From: Bacteroidia bacterium | GTDB lineage: Bacteria > Bacteroidota > Bacteroidia > Flavobacteriales > Flavobacteriaceae | Direction of reading: 5' to 3' | Length of the DNA stretch: 64,000 nt | NCBI GenBank assembly: GCA_030430535.1 | Contig: JAUIKY010000002.1 | Location: 124,001 to 188,000 of the forward strand | Shown: positions 36,100-44,417 of the stretch, one piece after another | Position numbering within the stretch: the first letter of the stretch is position 1 | Layout: the number at the start of each line of letters is the position of its first letter | Translations under genes and position numbers: made by a program | The notes under the pieces: generated by a model | What the model was told of the DNA's origin: nothing | What the model saw: only the letters and a program-made list of their open reading frames with translations | The model's database searches: none

Positions 36100-39000
36100 T
36101 TATCTGTACAGTGTAAAGTGACCAACAAAATCGCGTTCGTCATTCGGGTCGTTCAGTTTCACGACATACCAATAATCGCCTGTTGGCAGTTCCTTGCCGT
36201 TGTAATTGCCGTCCCATTTTTCATCCACGTTCAGGGTTGCAATCTTTCTTCCGTAGCGATCAAAAATATCGAAGGTCATATTTCGATACTGACTGGTACA
36301 ACCGGGCCCCCAACCTCCATTCTGCGGCACAAAATAATTAGGAATACACACATCGATATATTCAAAATATCGCGTTGCGCTTGCGGTACACCCGTTGCTA
36401 TCGGTAACGGTAACGGTATAATCGCCAGATTCGTAAATAGTGAAGGTGCTTTGGCTGCCGTACGACTCGCCGTTCAGCGTAAACTCGTAGGGTAATGCGC
36501 CACCCGTTGCAACGGCAACAATTTGGTTGATTTCACCATCGTCAATGGCCAATTGAAGCTGTTCAAACTGTTCCACATCAAACATAGGTGTACGTTGGAT
36601 GCAGCCGTTGGTGTGTCTCACATCAACGTAATGTCCCACACCTGCAGGCACATCAACAAAAATGTTACTCGCTTGGTACGTTCCGCCATTTAATGAATAA
36701 TCCAATTCAGCTGGGTCAACACTTTCATCAATCGATACAGTAACGGTATTGATGGAAATATTGTTGACACAATCGAATACTACTTCGGCAACGGGATTTA
36801 TTGCCACCGATTCTGGAAAAGTAATATTCCATTCAGTTTCGCATCCTAAGGCATCACGTACATAAACAATATGGTCGCCACCGGCCAATCCAGTAAAATC
36901 GAATTGGGTCTGGGTAGGTGCGCCTGTTGTATAATTGCCTTCGTAATCGTCAAGGGTCACGCTGTACGGCATGTTTCCTCCTGAAATTTCAATACTGAAC
37001 TCACCATTCATATCACCAGAACATACTTCGGGGATAATAGAATTCGGCACAATGCTCAGTACCACCGGCACAGCATCCTCAATAGTAAAATCGTAAAGTA
37101 CAAAACAGCCCATTTCATCTTGCGCCATGGCCTGGTAATCACCAGGGGCTAAGTTTTCAAAAACAGGGTCGTCGAAAAATTGGTTCAACTGTGGGGAAAT
37201 GGCATATTTTATAATGCCCGTTCCTCCCGCTGCAGTAATTTCCAATCGGCCGTTGTTAGTACCCGGACAGGTTACGTTACTAGCAACAAAATTTGCTGTT
37301 AATGGCGTAGCTGGTTCACTGATGGTAACCTGTGCGCTAGTCACCAAACAGTCACCACTTTCTACCTCAACTTGATAATCACCTGCAGGCAACTCTGTGA
37401 ATACCCCAGGACTGTCTTGGGTTACTGAAGTGATGTCATTTCCAACTGCGTCCTGCAGCGTATAAACATAATTGCCCAAACCACCCTGTGCTTCCGCTAC
37501 GATTACTCCCGTAACATCGCCAGCACAATTAATTTTGGCATTTGAGGTGTCTAAGTTAATTACTAAATTTGGAAGAGGGTCGATGGTTATTTCGTTGGAA
37601 ACGGCTCCCGAACAACCATTGGCATCGCGAACAAAATATTGGTAAGTACCATCGGAAACTGGGAAGGTCACCGAAGTGGTAAATGTGCCTATAACCGTTG
37701 CAAAATTTGCCGTATTGCTATACTCATAACTGCCCGTACCACCTGTGGCGCTCAAGGTCAACGAGGCGTCGGTTAAACAGGTTGCAGAAGTTTCTTTTAC
37801 CAAATCCACTTCAATGGGCGTAGGCTGATCGATGACAATATCTGCGGAAACAAATTCACAATTATAACCATCAGTAACAGTGACGTTATAAGTTCCTGCC
37901 CCTAAATTATTGAATACTGAATTGGTTTGCGGTCCAGATGAATTTACCGTTGGCGTTACCCTATTCAGTGTATAGGAATAATTGCTGCCCTGACCTCCAC
38001 TGGCTGAAACCGTAATGGATGCGTTATCATCTCCGAAACAATCCAACATGGTAGCGCTAGCTGAAACCGTAGCACTGATTGGAGTAGGTAAATTTAAAGT
38101 AATATTTTCTGAAACAATACAACCACCGGCATCACGTACATTAACGGTATATGTGCCAGCCGATAAATTGCTGAATGTTCCGTTTGGAGAATAAGCTACA
38201 GTGGCTGTTCCGATAAGTTCATATTCATAGACACCCCATCCGCCGTTGGCCACAGCTGAGATGGTGCCCATTCCGTCATCACACGTAACGTTCGAAGTTT
38301 CATCGACAGCCAAAGTTAATGCTTCCGAAGGTGAATTGATTGTTACATTAGAGGAGGCCGAACAGAATGGCGTTGCTGTTTCAGTGATTACCACCGTAAA
38401 TGATCCTGCTGTCATTCCATTAACAACCATCGGGTTTGTACTCGTATTGGCTGCTACAGATCCAGTCACCGAGTTTCCTAAACTATCAAAAATCTCATAA
38501 TTGTATGTTCCGCTATAGCCGTTCACATTAATTTCAAACGAACCATTATTATCACTAAAACAAGTTACCGCTGTTGGTGTAGTTGTGAATGTAGGTGGTG
38601 CTGCCTGCTGAACTACGATTGTAGCATCTGCTGTACACGATGTATTAGCGTCGGTTATGGTAACCATGTAGGTTCCTGATGGCACACCAGAAAACACATT
38701 ACCAGTTAAACTAATAGAAGCCGGACTAGGACTAATACTATAATTATAGCTTCCTGAACCGCCAGAACCTGTAACGGTTATTTCGCCATCGTCATCATTA
38801 CAAGTCGCTATGGCCGTTACTTCAGGTACTAAATCTATCGGTGCAACAATGTCGACAGAAACTTGATTTCCACAGCCATTTGCATCACGGACCTCAACGG
38901 TATGCGTTCCCGATGCCAAATTTGAAATGGTAAATGGTGCACTACCCAATTGGAAAGCTCCACCATCAATACTATAGCTGTAAGGTGCTACTCCTGAAGT

Positions 39001-42000
39001 TGGTAAAGTAACGTCGATTTCGAAATTTCCTTCGGTAGCCGTACATAAATTATTTGTAGAAGCTACAACCACTGGGGTTGGGTCTGAACCTAGATTGATA
39101 ACCGATGTAGAACGAATACAACCGTAAGCATCCATAACATGTACATAATAATTGCCAGCATCGGCGTTAAACACACTGTTGGATGCCCATGATGGGTCGG
39201 TATCCAACGGCGGGGTTGCCGAAGTAGTCATTTGAAACTGGTATGGCGGTGTCCCATCGTTTGCAATGGCACTAATCACACCCGAATTGGGGTTACAATT
39301 TGCATTTTTATCCACTGTAGCCGTAATACTCAGGTCGATAGCCGATTCGGTAATGTTAAAGGGTGTTGAAACAACACTACAACCAGCATTGGTCGCCCCA
39401 GCCTGCTCGGTAACCACCACTACGTAATTGCCAAAATCTAGATTTCCTAAATCGTTTATTTGCAAGGTTCCGTTGGCCGGTACAGTACCGGTACCCGATA
39501 CTACCGTTGTAGCAAAGGATTGCGAATGGAATATTTCATAAGAAACATTGGTTGTAGAGCCGTAAACACTGTTTATATCAAAACTTACAGTTCCATCGGC
39601 ACTCCCAACACAAGTGATATTGTTCGACACCAAACCACTAACTGATAATTGGGAATTGGTAGGAATTGAAGTGTCGGCCGTTTCATAATAATAACATTGG
39701 GTCGCTTCGTCGTAAACAATAAAGGTATAAGTTGCTCCGGGTATTAAATTCGTAAACGTGGTGCTTTCACTTCCTACGGGCACCTCATCTTGCCAAGTTC
39801 CTACCCCCGGGTAACTCATCCCTGGACCAGTATAAATCGCAAAATGAAATGGTCCAGACCCCGATAAAGGCGTTCCGATAGTTACCGTAGCAGAGCCCCC
39901 GGTTGAACAATCGGCTGGTGGTGATGACACCGTTATATCCAAATCGTCTGGTGGTGAGGCTACCAATATGTCTTGTTCTATTAATGAACACCCGTTAGCA
40001 TCAGTGATGATGATTTCATAAAGTCCGAAATCTACAACTTCAAAAACCTGAATACCTCCTGTTTGATTGGCTATTTCTTGGTTGTACCCATTCACTCCCG
40101 TAACATGATAGGAGTAATTGGCCGTACCGCCGCTCACCGAATTGATGATGATTCGTCCTAAGGAAACGCCCCCTGCCTGACATGAAACGGGATCCACATC
40201 AAAATCCAATGCAATCGGGGTTGGCTCGTTAATGGTTATCGTTTCGGTATCGGTACAGGAATTGGCATCAGTAAGGGTAATAGTATAATCGCCCGCAGTC
40301 AATCCAGAGGTCTGCGTGCCATAATCCGTTCCCGTTGTATTGTTGAATACATTGATGGTAAACGCTGGGGTTCCTACTGTATTATTAATGTTAACTTCAA
40401 TAGCTGCATTACTGTCACCATGACATAAAATATCTTGTGTTTGTGTTACAGATACTATTTCGGGTAAAGAAATGGCATTTAAGGTTTGTACACCTGTTTC
40501 AACGGTACAGTTGTTTGCATCTGTAATTAAAAATTGATAAGTACCATCTGTTGCTGCGGTATGAGCAAACGAACTACCTGTTACAGAGTTAGAGCCTCCG
40601 TAGGCACCACCGTTAAACGATACTTGATATGAAAAAGGTGCGGTTCCACCGGAAATATCGGTACTAATAATCCCGTCTGGTGAAGCAGTACAATCTAGAC
40701 TTTTTGTGATTACCGTGCTTGCTGTCAAAGCTGGTAACGGTGCTATAGTAAATGATTCGGAATAGCTACAATCATTAGCATCACGAACCTCAAAAGTATA
40801 CGTATCTGGAGCCAATCCTGTAAATGTATTTGAGCTTTGGAAAGCTGTTACCGTTGGAGAAACTATTCGATATTCCAAAGCTGAAGTTCCTCCCGTAACA
40901 GTAAGAGTAACATCGGAAGTCAATGCCGGACAACTCAACGCCGTAGCACTGAAATCTAAATCGGTTGGCGGATTAAGGGCATCAATTGTTGCAGGGGCCG
41001 TGATAAAAGTACAGTTACTAGCATCGCGTATGGTAATGGTATAATTGCCTTCGGTTAAACCTAAAAATGTGTTTCCGGGTTGAAAGTTCACACCGTCTAA
41101 ACTGTATTCATAAGGGGCTGTTCCCCCTGTTACACTTGAAACTGTAATCTCGCCTGTGGTGACACAAGTATATGGCGTAGTTACGCTGGCAGTACCTGAA
41201 ATAGCTGTTGCTGAAGTAATTGTAATTGATTGTGAAGCAGTTTCACAGACATCGGGTCCCATAGTGTAGCGCACGACCACGTCGTAATTACCCGCTGTAA
41301 GTCCGTTGAAGACTGATGAATTTGAGTAGCTTGTACCGTTGTCGATACTGTACTCCAAAGTATTGCCGTTGGGGTTGGTAACATTGACCTCGATAGCCCC
41401 CGAATTGGCATTACCCGCACAAGTGATGTCGGTCTGCGATACCGTAAAATCTGGTGCTGGAGTAGCTTCCACTGTAATAGTAGTTTCAGCCGAACAGTTA
41501 TTGGAATCAATCACCAAAATATCATAGTCTCCTGCCGTTGTCACGGGAATTATTGGCGTACTTTGAAAATCGCTACTACCATTAACATAATAATAGTAAG
41601 GTGGTGTACCTCCAGTTGGGTACACTGTAATTTCTCCATCGGTACAAGTAAGCGGACTGGTAAGTGCCGCAGTCACTTCCAATAAAGGTGGTTCAATGAT
41701 TTCCACATCAACAGAACCTGCACAGCCATCATCTGTTGAAACGTTTACCGTATAATTGCCTGGATTTAAATTTTCGAATTTATAATCGCTTTGGGAAATT
41801 GGCCCCACACTATTTACGATTGTAACCCCATCATATAACGAAAAGAAATATTGTGGCCTTACATCATTTGCAGCCACCGATATACTTCCTTTTTCACCAT
41901 GACAATAAGGTTGTGTAACGATGGACGATATTGTAAAATCCCTATTGCGAATCCGCACATCTGGCACAGAGAAAATACAAGGATTTGGGCTTACCCCTAT

Positions 42001-44343
42001 TTGCCTAATATAAACGGAATACAAATTTGCCGTAGTTATTGAAAACGTATTACTCGCTTGGTAATTGGTCCCATCGATACTATATTCGTAACCACTTGGT
42101 ACGCCACCAACAACAATTTCACCAGGAGTGGTACAATAAATATCTCTTGAAGTTACTGTTGGTACCAATAAGTTACTATAAACATTAAAATAGAACTGAT
42201 TGAAACAACCTCCGGTATAATTTAAAGTCAATCGATATTGGCCAGCTGTATCAGCCATATAGTTGGGGCCAGTTTCTACTTGATTCCATGTACAGCCAGG
42301 ATCTTCGTTGGCACAGTCTTCATTAGCAACGGCAGAACAACTGGTTTCATCGAGAATTTCCCAAATCATTGATGTAGCATCGGTAATTCCGGTTTCAATA
42401 TTTCTGGAATCGTTGGCACCACATAAAAATATATTGGGTAATTGTTTTCCATCGTTAGGGCAAGTCACCACTTCATCTGCATAAGGAATAACAGGGTTTT
42501 CAACTCCCGCACCGTAAGTGACTACATCGAAAATCTGATCGATAGACTGGCATGGTGCCGTGGCCGCATTATGCACATAATACGTTCCCACTTCGGTCAC
42601 CGTAATGGATTGTGTATCGCCAATAACGGGTGTTCCAGTTGGGCTGGTAGACCAAGTATAAGAATCGTAACCACTTCCTGCCGTTAATTGAACACTCTCT
42701 CCACAAAGGATGACTTCCTCTTCAAAATCGCAATTCAAATCTGCCAAAAAATTTGTCGCTCCAGGCGTTAACAAACAGCCCACATTTGTAGCATAACTAG
42801 GGTCGTTTGAAATGGTAAAATTAGGATTTATGGTTCCTTGATAAGTAGCGAAAGCTTGGTTGCTGATAATGTTAGAACAAGCGTCATTCAGTAAGCTACA
42901 GGATGATACCACGGTTACCATAAAACGGATTTCGGAAACAGGATCATTTTCTTCAACCACTGAACGGTCTACGCTAAACACAATCTCTCGGGTGGCAGCA
43001 TCATAACTTTGAACAGTTACACCAGTTGGTAAAACCCCTAAATCGGTTGGGTAGTTGAAAACAATGTTTTCGGGCAAAACATCACGGATAATCAAATTAG
43101 TAGCATCATCGTTACCGGTATTTTGAAAACCTATTGTATAATAAAGTTCATCACCCAAATCAACAAGTTGACCACCAATATCGTTGCCCATTTCATCCTC
43201 AACAATTTTAGTCAGCACAATATTAGGTGCAATAATTTCAATCGCAAACGCACTGAAATAGAAGTAATAAATATCGGTATTGGTTCCTAGTTTTATAGTG
43301 GCGGAAGTATCGCCATTATCAATAACATTATTACCAGGGTTTGGAATACTTACAATCCCTGCATCGAAACCTAAAGTATTTGAACTTGTTGGGTTTCTAT
43401 CGGTAAAAAGAATAGGTGCATTAGTAGCAGGGTCGATAATAGACACCGAACTATTGAAAAAATTGTTGCTGGGACGAATGGTATTGCCAGAAGCATCTGT
43501 CGCACTTATTCTAGTGCCGTTAATTTCCAAATAATCATTGGTCCATCCTCTATCGCCTTCAATAGCCGAAAATGCATATTTAGCTCGAACCGGACCAACA
43601 GGAATGGTTTTAAACCCATCTATTAAAAAACTAGCTTCATCATTAGGCGACCGATTATCAATTTTGGTAAATCCATCAAATGAAGTAATGTATTGACTGG
43701 GCATTGTGGGATCTTCATAAATAATGAATAACGACCATCCTGCCGACAATCCTTCTTGGTTATAGCCACCGCCATCACTCATCATTTGTGAGGTCATCGA
43801 TGAAATATCTGCCACCATATATTCTCCTTCCGGATTGGACAATCCTGCCAGTAAACTCGTTACATCGTGGTAATACACAAAGGCATTCGAATTTCTGTCG
43901 TTGCTCGAATTTTGGTAATACACCTGTGTTCCGGTAATATCGATATACGAACTACTTCCTGGCGTTTTAAACTTAATATTTTCCCTTGGGGTATCGCCCT
44001 CAACAACAGCACTCCAATATAAACCTGCATAGGCTATTCTATAGCAATTGCTATCGCTTGGAATATCCAATTCTGCCATACTTGAGTTGAATGTTGAAGC
44101 ATCATTATCGATATCAACATATACCATACTGCCTCGGTATGTGCTACTTTCATTGTTGCGGGTTCCGTTGTACGGATCAGTCTCATGTACGCCAATGTTA
44201 CTGTTCCCAATTAAAAGCATATCGCCTTTTATAGCATCATCATAACGAGGAACAAAGGGCTCTAAGTTTTGCCCAAAAACTTGCATACTCAAAAGAAGCA
44301 ATAGAATACGCAATCCATAGATGAATAAAGTAGGTTTTTTCAT
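36100..44343 (-). CDS. SprB-like giant adhesin with type IX type B sorting domain
   Basis: 2,747-residue surface protein. Signal peptide MKKPTLFIYGLRILLLLLSM to FG; an N-terminal domain (about 26-370) with YWSAVVEG and YAFSAIEGDRGWTNDYLEI; a DUF11-like repeat (about 375-480, LGDELYYTIGFQNTGNDDATN); a Cys-rich link; about 22 SprB-type units of 75-100 residues from about 800 to 2660, most with GG-xPY, a DANGC-like end and paired cysteines; and the C-terminal type B sorting domain (VPQNGGWGPGCTSQYRNM, FDIFDRYGRKI, TGDYWYVVKLN). In gliding flavobacteria SprB (over 6,000 residues) moves on the surface; this is a shorter relative. Confidence 0.88.
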   Translation of the reverse strand: MKKPTLFIYGLRILLLLLSMQVFGQNLEPFVPRYDDAIKGDMLLIGNSNIGVHETDPYNGTRNNESSTYRGSMVYVDIDNDASTFNSSMAELDIPSDSNCYRIAYAGLYWSAVVEGDTPRENIKFKTPGSSSYIDITGTQVYYQNSSNDRNSNAFVYYHDVTSLLAGLSNPEGEYMVADISSMTSQMMSDGGGYNQEGLSAGWSLFIIYEDPTMPSQYITSFDGFTKIDNRSPNDEASFLIDGFKTIPVGPVRAKYAFSAIEGDRGWTNDYLEINGTRISATDASGNTIRPSNNFFNSSVSIIDPATNAPILFTDRNPTSSNTLGFDAGIVSIPNPGNNVIDNGDTSATIKLGTNTDIYYFYFSAFAIEIIAPNIVLTKIVEDEMGNDIGGQLVDLGDELYYTIGFQNTGNDDATNLIIRDVLPENIVFNYPTDLGVLPTGVTVQSYDAATREIVFSVDRSVVEENDPVSEIRFMVTVVSSCSLLNDACSNIISNQAFATYQGTINPNFTISNDPSYATNVGCLLTPGATNFLADLNCDFEEEVILCGESVQLTAGSGYDSYTWSTSPTGTPVIGDTQSITVTEVGTYYVHNAATAPCQSIDQIFDVVTYGAGVENPVIPYADEVVTCPNDGKQLPNIFLCGANDSRNIETGITDATSMIWEILDETSCSAVANEDCANEDPGCTWNQVETGPNYMADTAGQYRLTLNYTGGCFNQFYFNVYSNLLVPTVTSRDIYCTTPGEIVVGGVPSGYEYSIDGTNYQASNTFSITTANLYSVYIRQIGVSPNPCIFSVPDVRIRNRDFTISSIVTQPYCHGEKGSISVAANDVRPQYFFSLYDGVTIVNSVGPISQSDYKFENLNPGNYTVNVSTDDGCAGSVDVEIIEPPLLEVTAALTSPLTCTDGEITVYPTGGTPPYYYYVNGSSDFQSTPIIPVTTAGDYDILVIDSNNCSAETTITVEATPAPDFTVSQTDITCAGNANSGAIEVNVTNPNGNTLEYSIDNGTSYSNSSVFNGLTAGNYDVVVRYTMGPDVCETASQSITITSATAISGTASVTTPYTCVTTGEITVSSVTGGTAPYEYSLDGVNFQPGNTFLGLTEGNYTITIRDASNCTFITAPATIDALNPPTDLDFSATALSCPALTSDVTLTVTGGTSALEYRIVSPTVTAFQSSNTFTGLAPDTYTFEVRDANDCSYSESFTIAPLPALTASTVITKSLDCTASPDGIISTDISGGTAPFSYQVSFNGGAYGGSNSVTGSSFAHTAATDGTYQFLITDANNCTVETGVQTLNAISLPEIVSVTQTQDILCHGDSNAAIEVNINNTVGTPAFTINVFNNTTGTDYGTQTSGLTAGDYTITLTDANSCTDTETITINEPTPIALDFDVDPVSCQAGGVSLGRIIINSVSGGTANYSYHVTGVNGYNQEIANQTGGIQVFEVVDFGLYEIIITDANGCSLIEQDILVASPPDDLDITVSSPPADCSTGGSATVTIGTPLSGSGPFHFAIYTGPGMSYPGVGTWQDEVPVGSESTTFTNLIPGATYTFIVYDEATQCYYYETADTSIPTNSQLSVSGLVSNNITCVGSADGTVSFDINSVYGSTTNVSYEIFHSQSFATTVVSGTGTVPANGTLQINDLGNLDFGNYVVVVTEQAGATNAGCSVVSTPFNITESAIDLSITATVDKNANCNPNSGVISAIANDGTPPYQFQMTTSATPPLDTDPSWASNSVFNADAGNYYVHVMDAYGCIRSTSVINLGSDPTPVVVASTNNLCTATEGNFEIDVTLPTSGVAPYSYSIDGGAFQLGSAPFTISNLASGTHTVEVRDANGCGNQVSVDIVAPIDLVPEVTAIATCNDDDGEITVTGSGGSGSYNYSISPSPASISLTGNVFSGVPSGTYMVTITDANTSCTADATIVVQQAAPPTFTTTPTAVTCFSDNNGSFEINVNGYSGTYNYEIFDSLGNSVTGSVAANTSTNPMVVNGMTAGSFTVVITETATPFCSASSNVTINSPSEALTLAVDETSNVTCDDGMGTISAVANGGWGVYEYELIGTATVAYSPNGTFSNLSAGTYTVNVRDAGGCIVSENITLNLPTPISATVSASATMLDCFGDDNASITVSASGGQGSNYSYTLNRVTPTVNSSGPQTNSVFNNLGAGTYNVTVTDGYNCEFVSADIVIDQPTPIEVDLVKETSATCLTDASLTLSATGGTGSYEYSNTANFATVIGTFTTSVTFPVSDGTYQYFVRDANGCSGAVSNEITIDPLPNLVINLDTSNAKINCAGDVTGVIVAEAQGGLGNYVYTLQDAVGNDITSVTQDSPGVFTELPAGDYQVEVESGDCLVTSAQVTISEPATPLTANFVASNVTCPGTNNGRLEITAAGGTGIIKYAISPQLNQFFDDPVFENLAPGDYQAMAQDEMGCFVLYDFTIEDAVPVVLSIVPNSIIPEVCSGDMNGEFSIEISGGNMPYSVTLDDYEGNYTTGAPTQTQFDFTGLAGGDHIVYVRDALGCETEWNITFPESVAINPVAEVVFDCVNNISINTVTVSIDESVDPAELDYSLNGGTYQASNIFVDVPAGVGHYVDVRHTNGCIQRTPMFDVEQFEQLQLAIDDGEINQIVAVATGGALPYEFTLNGESYGSQSTFTIYESGDYTVTVTDSNGCTASATRYFEYIDVCIPNYFVPQNGGWGPGCTSQYRNMTFDIFDRYGRKIATLNVDEKWDGNYNGKELPTGDYWYVVKLNDPNDERDFVGHFTLYR
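36360..41945 (-). repeat. About 22 SprB-type protein repeats
   Basis: Imperfect repeats within the adhesin gene. I marked units by the recurring frame C-x-GxIxVxxxGGxxPYxYS ... AGNYTVxVxDxxGC. They are divergent at the DNA level, so an old expansion is likely. Boundaries are approximate. Confidence 0.6.
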
Positions 44344-44417
44344 GGTGGTTATATTTAATATTCCTTTTCTACTTGGGGCTTTTCAAAAAGAAATGGTAAT
44401 CTGTAATTTTACTTCAT

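Noticed and set aside
36019-43534. Several plus-strand frames of 60-160 codons opposite the adhesin and SprF genes
   Set aside because: They have no start context, no family likeness and lie antisense to a long continuous gene with signal peptide and sorting domain.
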